Positions 17,401 to 25,697 of a DNA stretch of 64,000 nucleotides are shown piece after piece. The notes beneath the pieces are model-generated. The model had not been told where the DNA came from. It saw only the letters and a list, made by a program, of their open reading frames with translations, and ran no database searches. The translations under genes were made by a program, and so were the position numbers. This DNA is from JANQPA01 sp964548175 (lineage in GTDB: Bacteria > Bacteroidota > Bacteroidia > Chitinophagales > Saprospiraceae). How positions within the stretch are numbered: the stretch's first letter is position 1; each line of letters starts with the position of its first letter. Where the stretch lies: contig CAZJQS010000024.1 of assembly GCA_964548175.1 (NCBI GenBank), forward strand, positions 6,156 to 70,155, written 5' to 3'.

Positions 17401-18705
17401 CGCTACTCCTTTGTGAGAACCGGCCGCCCAGACCTGGCCGCTATTGGTTTGAACGATCCGGATAGGGGCATCCATCAGCCCTTCTTCTACCCCATACGCC
17501 TCCCAGTTATTCCCCTTTTGGCGAACCACCCTCCCATCAACATCCAAAAACCAGTTGGTTCCCGATGCTTCCTGGAATTGAAAATTTAATCCATCATAAG
17601 AGACCCAGCGATCAAAAGAAAAATCGAGATAAAAAACCTTGGACTTGTATCCAGCCACCCATATGTAATTACCATGGCCGGCTTCCAGGATCAGCCTGTT
17701 GGCTGGGATCGGATAATTTGGCGCCGTATACAATGCCCATCGGCCATTTTTGTAGGCATATAATTTGCCAAGCGAACCGATCCAGATGGTGCCGTCATCG
17801 GTTTGTTCAATATCAGCCATATATTCATCTCCACTAAACTGATCGCTCAGATTAATGTATTCCCATTGACTGTTCCTGAAAATACTAATGCCTGTTTTGT
17901 AAGTAGTATTAATGACCCAAACGGCGCCGTCTTGGGCTTCCAACAGTTGCTGAGACTCGCCCAATTGGATTCGGCTGTCAGAAGTAATGACTTTATACCT
18001 GGAAATATGTTTTTTGAGAAGCTCATCGATACTAAAGGTCAGCAGTCGCCCCCGTTCATTGGTCATGGTAATGGCCATCCAAATCTGCCCATTGTGATCC
18101 ACCAGAACGTCGGAAATGTCCAGAAAATCATCATCCGGAGTCAGTTCATTCGGCAGAGCCACCCATTGTATATGACGCAAGCGGCTACGCATGGCAGCAA
18201 TCCGCTGTTCCGATGAATAGATCTTTACCCGGTCTCCCAATACCACCAGACCACGATCCGAAGGAGCTGCGATCGATCCATCAGGGAACTCCGTCAACTT
18301 GTCAAATGTAAAAGGAAGGTTTTCAGGCGCCTCAAACAACTTCACCCATGACGTACCCTTCAACTGATATATAGCAGAAGGAGAAGCTGCATAAACTATA
18401 CCCGCTTTGCTGACGTAGACCAATTCTATAGGTGAGGAATCCAGCCCGTTCTCGTGATTGTGGTTTTTCCAGTCATATCCATTATACTCATAAATGCCTT
18501 CATTATAAGATACCCAAACCGTTCGATCATCGGCTTCAAAAATATTTCGAATACCCTTCCCCTCCATTTCCGGAAATTTTTCCCATCGCCACGATTGAGT
18601 AAGTGGATTTACTGTTTCAGGAGTATAGGGATGTTGTGCCCGGAGAGAAAAACTACTGGTTAAGACAATAAGAAAAAATATGCCCGAATATCGCTTCTTC
18701 CACAT
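14422..18705 (-). CDS. Hybrid two-component system sensor/regulator (HTCS)
   Basis: A 1427-residue single-polypeptide regulator. In order: signal peptide (about 1-23), periplasmic beta-propeller of Reg_prop repeats (about 30-690; many IWMA, VWVI, IWIGS strands), Y_Y_Y domain (about 705-775), one membrane helix (about 780-802), coiled coil (to about 885), HisKA with phospho-acceptor His897 (NISHELRTPL), HATPase (about 960-1110; NLLSNAFKHT, EDTGCGI), receiver (about 1167-1280; phospho-Asp1218 in ISDVMMPEMDG) and an AraC helix-turn-helix (about 1315-1420). HTCS proteins sense a glycan fragment in the periplasm and activate the nearby utilisation locus. It is divergent from the pectin genes that start at 19206, so a pectin oligosaccharide is the likely signal (inferred). 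Confidence 0.95.
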   Translation of the reverse strand: MWKKRYSGIFFLIVLTSSFSLRAQHPYTPETVNPLTQSWRWEKFPEMEGKGIRNIFEADDRTVWVSYNEGIYEYNGYDWKNHNHENGLDSSPIELVYVSKAGIVYAASPSAIYQLKGTSWVKLFEAPENLPFTFDKLTEFPDGSIAAPSDRGLVVLGDRVKIYSSEQRIAAMRSRLRHIQWVALPNELTPDDDFLDISDVLVDHNGQIWMAITMTNERGRLLTFSIDELLKKHISRYKVITSDSRIQLGESQQLLEAQDGAVWVINTTYKTGISIFRNSQWEYINLSDQFSGDEYMADIEQTDDGTIWIGSLGKLYAYKNGRWALYTAPNYPIPANRLILEAGHGNYIWVAGYKSKVFYLDFSFDRWVSYDGLNFQFQEASGTNWFLDVDGRVVRQKGNNWEAYGVEEGLMDAPIRIVQTNSGQVWAAGSHKGVAATALLKDSRWETNTHPYLSWGIDYRAVFEDRSGSLWFGGAVDAEIDKGQKGGVLKLVDPLSEKKEWLHFAYEENGLQQSNVYGIGQSADGRIWIGGGNLFGYDGERWQRHVDSRLQQFVNVVKSEQGMLMAGSRYYGVFIFDGQQWRNYDNSNGLSGNTVISLDALAPDCIYVATENDICRFDGSGWVKNVFPQELNMDFEGGMLLHDNQGAIWVNKASRSWKRRAFSHNKTQKGEEYCFVAHKYIPDNTPPQTYISMYTTEVSPAGNSLIEWGGNDYFAQSAKEELMYSYKLGNEDWSPFSKEDHFTFMGLDNGDYTLQVRARDLDLNVDPNPAIIEFTVLPPVWKQTWFILLLLAFLAVLSIFEYRIITKKRKLEILNNSLQRVNEKLKSKGEKIASQNQEILTQQKYILEQAKGLETANKYLEERNVEIKKQKDQLEEMIVQVEELSRAKIGFFTNISHELRTPLTLISGPISQLVRQDSSLTEASRQNLYLIIERNADRLLKLINQLLEMRRIEKSNLELHYARVSLPDFIGQIIGLFENLAIEKNIYLDFIDQTRQTEFFVDPDKMEKIIVNLLSNAFKHTPSGQSILVKMNMVSAQVACLAGFYDDCLEITVEDTGCGIREEDIDHIYERFFASELERDNPNSSGIGLSYTRELVRLMQGDIQVESKLGEGSRFKVYLPCIHVPPSKMNSQAAGLFEVAKKEAASLMYTLPNQDDKQAVGMSVPIERKKILVVEDHTDMQLFVESILAGKYEVLKADNGIDGLKKANTHNIDLIISDVMMPEMDGLTFCNKIKSNAATSHIPILLLTAKVMDENVIKGFEEGADAYLTKPFNPDLLLARIENLLEQREMLRAAFNRDFMLTPEKIQLTSPDEELLKKIVDIMEENLEDTDFNVNQMCKMVHLSHMHFIRKVKQLTGKKPIDLLKSFRLKRAKDLLAQNKLSISEIAYKVGYDLPNSFSRAFKKEFGLSPKEFMSREPAEQEKALID

Positions 18706-19205
18706 ATTATTTGTCCTTTTATTTCAAACCAATATAATCATTTTTATTTCAAAAAAGGCAGGCTCTTTTTTCTTCCCCCTCTCCAGGCGTTAAAACCCCA
18801 GCTATGTGAAAAAAAGAATAAGGTTGGTTAAAAAATGAGGTGTCGGTTAGTAAGACATTGGACAGGTTGAAGTTATTAACGTAATCTATACCAGCGGCGC
18901 GGGAATAGGTTACGTTTATTCTGCCCTGGCGCTTAAGCAAGCAAACTCCCTTTAAATATTTTTGTGTAAGCACTTAATAAAAAGAGAACGTTCCATGATT
19001 TAAGCCCAGGCAAATCAGGGATGACTCCTATTTATCTGATGGACATGAAAAAGAATAGCCGGATGTTAATTTCAGCACATCAATTGTGAAAAATAGCTAC
19101 ACCTTCTCCGGCGGCTTATTGTACCTTAGATTTCATTATCGATTTACCGCCAACTTTTTCTCAGGCGCCCTTGATCTATTTCGACCAGTGGAAAACAGTA
19201 TAATT
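18706..19205. other. 500-bp divergent control region of the pectin locus
   Basis: This stretch separates the HTCS gene from kduD and should hold promoters for both directions and binding sites for the regulator. A minus-strand promoter candidate is at 18725-18753. I see no gene: a 74-codon minus frame at 18749-18973 has no recognisable content, and the kduD frame is open upstream of 19206 without family character. I could not identify a repeated operator by eye. Confidence 0.5.
18725..18753 (-). promoter_or_regulatory. Candidate promoter of the HTCS gene
   Basis: On the minus strand TTTG (18753-18750) is followed after 17 bp by TTGGTTTG (18732-18725), one base off the Bacteroidota -7 consensus TAnnTTTG. 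Transcription would begin about 10 bp before the ATG at 18705. The match is good but untested. Confidence 0.4.
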
Positions 19206-19967
19206 ATGCAACACCTCTTTTCTTTAAAAGGAAAAACAGCCCTCATTACCGGCGCCAGCCGGGGCCTGGGACAAGCGATGGCTATTGCTCTTGCTCAGGC
19301 AGGAGCAGAAGTACTTTGCAGTTGCTCTACCCCGGGCGGAGCACGGGCCACCATCGAGCAGATCGAAGCCCGGGGCGGCCGGGCTATAGAAATAGCTGCC
19401 AACCTGTCCGACAGAAAAGAAGTTGACCGTCTTTTTGCAAAAGCCTTTCAATACAAAGATAAAATTGATATTCTGATCAATAATGGCGGCACCATCGCCC
19501 GCTTTCCCGTCGTCGATTTCCCGCAATCGGAATGGGATCGCGTTATTGAGGTCAACCTCACTTCCGCATTCCGGCTCTCTCAGCTCTGCGGCGCCGAAAT
19601 GATCAAAGCCGGACAAGGAAAGATCATCAACATCGCCTCCATGCTTTCTTATTCCGGCGGGATCACCGTTCCGGCTTATACCGCCAGCAAACACGGCATT
19701 GCAGGCATCACCAAAGCACTCGCTAACGAATGGGCCGCTCACAACATCCAGGTCAATGCCATCGCTCCCGGTTACTTTAAAACCGATAACACCGAGCAAC
19801 TACAGAACGACCCCCTTCGAAACACCGAAATACTGAAAAGGATACCCGCCCAACGATGGGGAGAACCCGCCGACCTGGCTGGGATCGTAGTATTCCTGGC
19901 CTGCGAAGCCAGTAACTACATCAACGGCGCCATCATTAACGTGGACGGCGGCTGGATGGCCCGATAA
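19206..19967 (+). CDS. kduD: 2-dehydro-3-deoxy-D-gluconate 5-dehydrogenase
   Basis: A 253-residue classical short-chain dehydrogenase. ATG 19206 (MQHLFSLKGKTALITGASRGLG) gives the usual length; the frame upstream is open but not family-like. Visible are the NAD-binding TGASRGLG (about 15-22), NNGG, the active-site Ser in NIASMLSYSGG, and Tyr-Lys in PAYTASKHG. The N-terminal LFSLKGK and the end INGAIINVDGGWMAR agree with KduD. KduD reduces 3-deoxy-D-glycero-2,5-hexodiulosonate to KDG, the last step for unsaturated uronates released by lyases. It is first in the long plus-strand run and sits next to the isomerase gene. Other SDRs look alike, so context carries part of the assignment. Confidence 0.85.
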   Translation: MQHLFSLKGKTALITGASRGLGQAMAIALAQAGAEVLCSCSTPGGARATIEQIEARGGRAIEIAANLSDRKEVDRLFAKAFQYKDKIDILINNGGTIARFPVVDFPQSEWDRVIEVNLTSAFRLSQLCGAEMIKAGQGKIINIASMLSYSGGITVPAYTASKHGIAGITKALANEWAAHNIQVNAIAPGYFKTDNTEQLQNDPLRNTEILKRIPAQRWGEPADLAGIVVFLACEASNYINGAIINVDGGWMAR

Positions 19968-19994
19968 ATTCATTTTTTTTAAAAATACCATACC

Positions 19995-20915
19995 ATGATA
20001 CAACCTAAAACGATAGGAACCACACAACTCATCCACCCCAAAACGCCTTCCGAAAGGAGGTTCGACATACAAGTAATGGTCCCTGTAACGCACAGCATCA
20101 GAAAAGTGGAGGCTTTCGACGCCACCCCCTCATCAGGCATTACGGAGATTATCACAGAAAATAATTCCACCTTCGCTTTCTTAAGATTCACCAGGATCGT
20201 TCTATCCACAGGGCAAAAAGCCCGACGCCAACTCGGAAAAGAGGAAGCCGTCTATTACGTCAACCGAGGAAAAGCCCACTTGACAGTGCAGGGCGAAAAG
20301 CATAGCCTGGAAAAAGGAGATGTCGTTTATGTGGGCATAGACCAATCCCTGGAGGTCCATACCGATGACAACTGCGATGTCAGTGAGTTTAAAGCCGTAA
20401 AATGCCATACAAAATATCCGGTACAGCTCGTAAGGCATTCCGATATAGAAGGCACCGAATTAGCGGCGAACCTGGGCGCCCGCCGACCCATGTCCAAAAG
20501 AACCGTATTTAAATTAGTCGACAAGAATGTACAGGCTAATCGCCTGCTCTTTGGAGATACCTACATGGCGCAAAGAGGAGGAGTAGGCAGTTATCCTCCT
20601 CATTTCCATGGCCCCGACGGACCTCACGGCCTGGGCGCCAACGCCAAAGAGGAGATATACCATTTCCGCTGCGAAACTGATATCGAAGGCGACATCCCCT
20701 ATGTGCTGCAAAATTGCGCGCTGCCCGAAGAAAAAATCAATGTATATGCACACATCTTTGATGAAACCGCGATCAACGTGACACCTACTTACCACGACAC
20801 TATCGCGCCGCCTTCCGTAGACTTTATGTTTACCTGGTGCCTGGCCAGTTATACCGAAGGCCATCGCGACTGGTCAGAAATCTATAATAAACCTGGATAT
20901 GAAAATGAATGGTAA
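19995..20915 (+). CDS. IolB/KduI-type cupin isomerase
   Basis: A 306-residue protein with a double cupin layout. SYPPHFHGPDGPHG with KEEIYHFRCE (about 196-225), and a later His in TYHDTI, fit the zinc-site pattern (His, His, Glu, His) of the IolB/KduI superfamily. The SYPPH and EEIY blocks resemble 5-deoxy-glucuronate isomerase (IolB) more than classical KduI, which is about 278 residues. Yet no inositol genes are near, kduD is 27 bp upstream, and a polygalacturonase follows. So I infer that it does the KduI step, 5-keto-4-deoxyuronate to 3-deoxy-2,5-hexodiulosonate. The gene end overlaps the next start by 17 bp, which indicates coupled translation. Confidence 0.7.
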   Translation: MIQPKTIGTTQLIHPKTPSERRFDIQVMVPVTHSIRKVEAFDATPSSGITEIITENNSTFAFLRFTRIVLSTGQKARRQLGKEEAVYYVNRGKAHLTVQGEKHSLEKGDVVYVGIDQSLEVHTDDNCDVSEFKAVKCHTKYPVQLVRHSDIEGTELAANLGARRPMSKRTVFKLVDKNVQANRLLFGDTYMAQRGGVGSYPPHFHGPDGPHGLGANAKEEIYHFRCETDIEGDIPYVLQNCALPEEKINVYAHIFDETAINVTPTYHDTIAPPSVDFMFTWCLASYTEGHRDWSEIYNKPGYENEW

Positions 20916-22359
20916 CCCTTTTGGCAGAGCAAGCGCCTGCTTCCTGATCTATTTATGCTCGATAGCACTATATTCCTGTGCTCCTTCGACCGGATCAAAC
21001 GCCCCGGCAGCAAATCCGGATCAATGGGCCACTATGGATTCCATCCTGGCCAGCATCGAAGTCCCGAAGTTCAGGGATCAGACTTATAATGTTATGGACT
21101 TTGGCGCCAAACCGGATGAATCCCATAACAGCCTGCCTGCTATCCTGGCAGCGATCGAACAATGCTCGGCAGAAGGCGGAGGCAAAGTGGTCATCCCGAA
21201 GGGCATCTATCGGGTGAACGGCCCTATTCACCTTAAAAGCAATGTTAACCTACATATTTCCAGGGAAGCTGTCGTGAAATTCAGCACTGATCCTGAGGAT
21301 TATCTCCCTGTAGTCATGACCCGCTGGGAAGGCGTCGAATGCTACAATTACTCACCCCTGGTTTATGCTTTCGAACAGGAAAACATCGCTTTGACGGGTT
21401 CCGGAACCCTGGACGGGCAGGCCGGCCCTGAAAATTGGTGGCCCTGGGCAGGAAAAAAGGAATATGGCTGGCAGGAAGACATGCCGAACCAGGCCGACAC
21501 TATGAGCCGCCCGCAACTGTTCGACTGGAATACGCGCGAAGTTCCCGTACAAGAACGGATACTGGGAAAAGGCGCCTATCTACGTCCCAATTTTATTCAA
21601 CCTTACCGCTGCAGGAACATCCTCATCGATAGCCTGACGATCAGGAATGCTCCTATGTGGATCATCCACCCGGTACTGAGCGAGAACGTCACCATTCAAA
21701 ATGTTACCGTGATCAGCCATGGCCCTAATAGCGACGGATGTGACCCGGAAAGCTGCCGCAATGTCCTGATCAAAAATTGTTATTTCGATACCGGTGATGA
21801 TTGCATCGCACTCAAATCAGGGCGTAATCAGGACGGCCGCCGCATTGCACGGCCCGTAGAAAATATAGTCGTCCAGGATTGCATCATGAAAGATGGACAT
21901 GGCGGCGTAGTGATCGGAAGCGAAGTCAGTGGCGGAGCACGCAATATTTTTGCAGAAAATTGCAAAATGGACAGTCCCAACCTCGATCGAGCTATCCGCG
22001 TAAAAACCAACAAGATCAGAGGGGGCAAAATAGAAAACCTCTTTTTCAGAAACATAGAGGTCGGTGAAGTTAAAGAAGCCGTAGTCAGGATAAATATGCG
22101 CTATCCCATTTATTCCGACCCCAACCAGGAATACATCCCAATAGTGGACAACATATTCATAGAAAATGTCACCGCTAAAAAAAGCAAATTCGGATTGATG
22201 ATCGATGGCTACAGCGCACAGCATCCTGTAAAGGGCCTCCATATTGTCAATTGCAGGTTCGATGGCATTGCGCAAGGAAATAACATTGAATTTGCAGAGG
22301 AACTGCATTTCGAGCAGTATTACTTAAATGGCAAACTGGTCAATGCACCGGAAAAATAA
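20899..22359 (+). CDS. Polygalacturonase, glycoside hydrolase family 28
   Basis: A 486-residue lipoprotein (signal ending LYSC, Cys27) with a right-handed beta-helix. The family 28 active site is complete: Asp279 in NSDGCD, Asp300-Asp301 in TGDDCIALKSG, His334 in GHGG, and RVKTN for the substrate. It hydrolyses alpha-1,4-galacturonosyl bonds in homogalacturonan or rhamnogalacturonan fragments; exo action is common for periplasmic Bacteroidota members but cannot be read here. N-terminal VMDFGAKPD is the typical pectate-lyase-3/GH28 entry. The start overlaps the isomerase gene by 17 bp; a second ATG two codons later is equally possible. The next gene follows after one base. Confidence 0.93.
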   Translation: MKMNGNPFGRASACFLIYLCSIALYSCAPSTGSNAPAANPDQWATMDSILASIEVPKFRDQTYNVMDFGAKPDESHNSLPAILAAIEQCSAEGGGKVVIPKGIYRVNGPIHLKSNVNLHISREAVVKFSTDPEDYLPVVMTRWEGVECYNYSPLVYAFEQENIALTGSGTLDGQAGPENWWPWAGKKEYGWQEDMPNQADTMSRPQLFDWNTREVPVQERILGKGAYLRPNFIQPYRCRNILIDSLTIRNAPMWIIHPVLSENVTIQNVTVISHGPNSDGCDPESCRNVLIKNCYFDTGDDCIALKSGRNQDGRRIARPVENIVVQDCIMKDGHGGVVIGSEVSGGARNIFAENCKMDSPNLDRAIRVKTNKIRGGKIENLFFRNIEVGEVKEAVVRINMRYPIYSDPNQEYIPIVDNIFIENVTAKKSKFGLMIDGYSAQHPVKGLHIVNCRFDGIAQGNNIEFAEELHFEQYYLNGKLVNAPEK

Positions 22360-22360
22360 T

Positions 22361-23134
22361 ATGGAATCAAACAAAGTCATCAGTTGGACTGGATTGATAT
22401 TAACTATGTCCTTAATCAGCATCTGGGGTTTTCATTGGGAAATGGATCCGCCGGCCATTCATCTGGTGGGCGACTCGACCATGGCGGAACGGAGCGAGCC
22501 TGTTTCATTGAACCCGGAAAGAGGCTGGGGGCAAGCCCTGGACTCCTATCTGGATAAACAGGCGAAAATCTATAATCATGCTGTGAATGGAAGAAGTACC
22601 AAAAGTTTTATCGAAGAGGGCAGATGGGAAAAAGTTCTCGACCTGCTCCGACCCGGAGATGTGGTGCTTATTCAGTTTGGCCACAATGACCAAAAAGAAA
22701 AAGATCCCGAACGATACACGAACCCTACTACAGCCTATTGGAATAATTTAACCCACTTCGTAAGGGATGTAAGACGTAAAAAAGCCATGCCAGTGCTGCT
22801 GACACCGATCGTCAGACGAAAATTTAATGAATACGGTACCCTGACGGACACCCATGGCCTCTATCCGCTTATCGTAAGGCAGGTAGCAAGAGAACAGGAA
22901 GTCCACTTCATCGATCATCTTTCCAAAACAGAGGAATTGATAGCTGACTATGGACAAGAAAAGTCAAAGGAATTATATATTTGGATAAAACCTGGCCAGT
23001 ATGGAAAATTTCCTGACGGCCGCCAGGACGATACGCATCTTTCTGAAAAAGGAGCCGCTCTTTTTGCCCGTATCATAGCAGAAGAGCTGCAAAATAGCGA
23101 TATTCCTTTGAAAAAATTGATCAATCTAAAATAG
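22361..23134 (+). CDS. Rhamnogalacturonan acetylesterase, SGNH hydrolase
   Basis: A 257-residue SGNH hydrolase of the CE12 rhamnogalacturonan acetylesterase type. Block I is VGDSTMAE with nucleophile Ser39, then GWGQALDSYL, NHAVNGRSTKSFIEEG (Gly/Asn oxyanion), IQFGHNDQK, and the C-terminal DDTHLSEKGA with the catalytic Asp and His. A hydrophobic N-terminus (about 8-24) can serve as signal peptide or anchor. I chose ATG 22361, one base after the polygalacturonase stop; an in-frame ATG at 22328 would overlap that gene. It removes acetyl groups so that the hydrolases and lyases of the locus can act. The next gene begins 9 bp later. Confidence 0.9.
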   Translation: MESNKVISWTGLILTMSLISIWGFHWEMDPPAIHLVGDSTMAERSEPVSLNPERGWGQALDSYLDKQAKIYNHAVNGRSTKSFIEEGRWEKVLDLLRPGDVVLIQFGHNDQKEKDPERYTNPTTAYWNNLTHFVRDVRRKKAMPVLLTPIVRRKFNEYGTLTDTHGLYPLIVRQVAREQEVHFIDHLSKTEELIADYGQEKSKELYIWIKPGQYGKFPDGRQDDTHLSEKGAALFARIIAEELQNSDIPLKKLINLK

Positions 23135-23143
23135 CGCCTTTTC

Positions 23144-24571
23144 ATGAAACAGACGATAGCAGACCTAAAACCCTTCATGGACGAAGATTTTCTTTTGGAC
23201 AACAAAATGGCCAGGGTCCTTTATCACGAGTATGCCAAACATAACCCCATCATCGATTACCACAACCACCTTCCTCCTCAGGCAATCGCTCAAAACAAAA
23301 GCTTTGATAACCTCACCCAGGTTTGGCTGTATGGCGATCACTACAAATGGAGGGCCATGCGTACCTTCGGCATAGAGGAAAAATTCATCACAGGTGAAGC
23401 TTCCGATAAAGAAAAATTCCTCAAATGGGCCGAAACAGTGCCTTTTAGTATCAGAAACCCACTGTTTCACTGGACGCATCTGGAACTACAAAGGTATTTT
23501 GACATAACAGACCTCTTGACTCCCGATACAGCAGAAAACATCTATCAGCAGTGTAATGATTTACTCCGGACGCCTGAATACAGCACGCTGGGCCTCCTCC
23601 GAAAAATGAAAGTAGCCGTCGTTTGCACTACCGATGATCCCATAGATACACTCGAGCATCACCAAACGCATCGGGAGCAAGACCCTGATATCAAAATGTT
23701 CCCCGCTTTTCGGCCGGATAAGGCCATTATGATCAATTCTCCGGGCTATCACGATTATATTCGCCAACTGGAAAAAGCAGCGGATATCGATATTAAGACC
23801 TACAAAGATCTGGTCGATGCCCTGAAAAAAAGAGTCGACTATTTTGATGATAATGGTTGTCGAATCTCCGACCATGGACTGAACAAAGTCTATGCAGAGC
23901 CTTTTTCTCCTCATCAACTGGAACTTATTTTCGAGAAAAAAATGGCCGACCGGGAAATAACCGACGAAGAGGCGCAAATTTTCATTTCCGGCATTATGCA
24001 TGACCTCGGGCAGATGTATGCCGACAAAAGCTGGGTGATGCAACTCCACATAGGCGCCCTTCGCAACAACAGCAGCCGCATGATGCGGAAATTGGGCCCC
24101 GATACCGGGTTTGACAGCATCGGTGATTATAGCCACGCCTCGGAGTTGTCTGCTTTCCTCGATGCACTGGACAATATTAACAAGCTACCCAAAACCATCA
24201 TATACAACTTGAATCCTCGCGACAATGAAGTCATAGCTACCATGATCGGCAATTTCAACGACGGCAGCATACGCGGCAAAATACAATTCGGCTCCGCCTG
24301 GTGGTTTCTGGATCAGAAAGACGGCATGGAAAAACAGATGACCGCCCTTTCCAATATGGGGTTGTTAAGCTGCTTCATCGGCATGCTTACCGATAGCAGG
24401 AGCTTCTTGTCCTTCCCTCGTCATGAATATTTCCGCAGGATCTTGTGCAATTTGATCGGCAGAGATGTCCATAATGGGGAGCTGCCCTATGATGAGCAGT
24501 GGCTTGGGGGCATTGTGGAAAATATTTGTTACCACAATGCAAAAAATTATTTCGGCTTCGAATCGGAATAA
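23144..24571 (+). CDS. uxaC: Uronate isomerase
   Basis: A 475-residue uronate isomerase of the amidohydrolase-like superfamily, converting D-galacturonate to D-tagaturonate (and D-glucuronate to D-fructuronate). MKQTIADLKPFMDEDFLLDN is a typical start; IIDYHNHLPPQ holds the metal-binding His-x-His; WRAMRTFGI, VVCTTDDPIDTLEHH, HIGALRNNSSRMMRKLGPDTGFDSIGD and GSAWWFLDQ follow in the family order. It is the first step of the cytoplasmic galacturonate route, whose other genes uxaA and uxaB lie 5-7 kb downstream in the same run. It starts 9 bp after the acetylesterase gene. Confidence 0.96.
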   Translation: MKQTIADLKPFMDEDFLLDNKMARVLYHEYAKHNPIIDYHNHLPPQAIAQNKSFDNLTQVWLYGDHYKWRAMRTFGIEEKFITGEASDKEKFLKWAETVPFSIRNPLFHWTHLELQRYFDITDLLTPDTAENIYQQCNDLLRTPEYSTLGLLRKMKVAVVCTTDDPIDTLEHHQTHREQDPDIKMFPAFRPDKAIMINSPGYHDYIRQLEKAADIDIKTYKDLVDALKKRVDYFDDNGCRISDHGLNKVYAEPFSPHQLELIFEKKMADREITDEEAQIFISGIMHDLGQMYADKSWVMQLHIGALRNNSSRMMRKLGPDTGFDSIGDYSHASELSAFLDALDNINKLPKTIIYNLNPRDNEVIATMIGNFNDGSIRGKIQFGSAWWFLDQKDGMEKQMTALSNMGLLSCFIGMLTDSRSFLSFPRHEYFRRILCNLIGRDVHNGELPYDEQWLGGIVENICYHNAKNYFGFESE

Positions 24572-24575
24572 AAAA

Positions 24576-24602
24576 TTGAGGCCCATCTACCTTCTACTTT
24601 TA
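24576..24602 (+). promoter_or_regulatory. Candidate internal promoter before kdgK
   Basis: TTG (24576-24578) and, after 16 bp, TACTTTTA (24595-24602) resemble the Bacteroidota -33/-7 pair, with the final G replaced by A. It lies in the 60-bp gap before kdgK and could give separate expression of kdgK and eda. Weak evidence. Confidence 0.3.
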
Positions 24603-24631
24603 TCGTTAACAAACGAAAAACAATAAATAAA

Positions 24632-25669
24632 ATGAAAAAAATTGTCACTTTCGGTGAGATCATGCTGCGCCTAACTCCACCAGGAAAGCTGCGCTTTTCT
24701 CAGGCCGCATCCTTTGATGTGGTATATGGCGGAGGCGAAAGCAATGTAGCAGTATCGCTAGCCAACTACGGCCTGCCGGTTGAATTCGTCACCCGCTTAC
24801 CCAAAAACGATATTGGGGATTGCGCTTTAATGGAAATGCGAAAGCGCGGCGTGGGCACGCAGCATATCCTTCGTGGTGGGGAGCGGCTGGGCATTTACTT
24901 TCTCGAAATGGGCGCCGTAAGCCGGGGAAGCAAGGTGATCTACGATCGCGCTCATTCGTCCATTTCTACTATCAAGGCGGGAATGATTGACTGGAAGGCC
25001 GTTTTCAAAGATGCACTGTGGTTCCACTGGACCGGAATCACGCCTGCCCTTTCCCAGGGCGCTGCTGATGCCTGTCATGAAGCCATCCAGGTAGCCAACG
25101 AAATGGGCATTACCGTTTCCACCGACCTGAATTACCGCAAAAAATTATGGAACTACGGAAAAGAACCCGGAGAGATCATGCCTGCCCTGGTCGAAGGATG
25201 CGACATCATCCTGGGAAATGAGGAAGACGCTGAAAAACACTTCGGACTGCATCCTGAAAATGTGGATGTTACGAAAGGAGACTCCATAGAAGGAAAAGCT
25301 TACTTATCCGTACTCAAACAATTAATGGAGCGCTTCCCCCGGGCCAAAAAGGTCATTACTACCCTGCGCGGCTCCATCAGCGCCTCGCACAATACCTGGT
25401 CGGGTGTACTCTACGACGGCAAAACACTGTATGAGGCGCCGACCTACCAGATCACGCATATCGTCGATCGCGTAGGTGGCGGGGACAGCTTCATGGCCGG
25501 CCTGATCTATGGACTACTTACCTATCCAAATGATGATCAGAAGGCGCTGGATTTTGCAGTAGCAGCCAGCTGCCTGAAGCACACCATCTATGGAGATGCC
25601 AACCTGGCTACCGTATCGGAAGTGGAAACCCTAATGAAAGGTGACGCCAGCGGAAGAGTGAGCAGATAA
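24632..25669 (+). CDS. kdgK: 2-dehydro-3-deoxygluconokinase (PfkB family)
   Basis: A 345-residue PfkB/ribokinase-family kinase. The N-terminus KKIVTFGEIMLRLTPPG with VYGGGESNVAVSLANYG binds the sugar; the C-terminal DRVGGGDSFMAGLIYGLL is the ATP/anion-hole motif with the catalytic Asp. The long form (about 345) with LGNEEDAEKHFG is typical of Bacteroidota KdgK. It phosphorylates KDG to KDPG and joins both branches (UxaA and KduD products). eda follows after 28 bp, giving the expected kinase-aldolase pair. A promoter-like pair lies in the upstream gap. Confidence 0.93.
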   Translation: MKKIVTFGEIMLRLTPPGKLRFSQAASFDVVYGGGESNVAVSLANYGLPVEFVTRLPKNDIGDCALMEMRKRGVGTQHILRGGERLGIYFLEMGAVSRGSKVIYDRAHSSISTIKAGMIDWKAVFKDALWFHWTGITPALSQGAADACHEAIQVANEMGITVSTDLNYRKKLWNYGKEPGEIMPALVEGCDIILGNEEDAEKHFGLHPENVDVTKGDSIEGKAYLSVLKQLMERFPRAKKVITTLRGSISASHNTWSGVLYDGKTLYEAPTYQITHIVDRVGGGDSFMAGLIYGLLTYPNDDQKALDFAVAASCLKHTIYGDANLATVSEVETLMKGDASGRVSR

Positions 25670-25697
25670 AATAAAACAAAAGACTGTCAATAAAATT

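Noticed and set aside
18749..18973. Minus-strand 74-codon ORF between HTCS and kduD.
   Set aside because: No recognisable motif, lies in the expected control region, and covers the candidate HTCS promoter.
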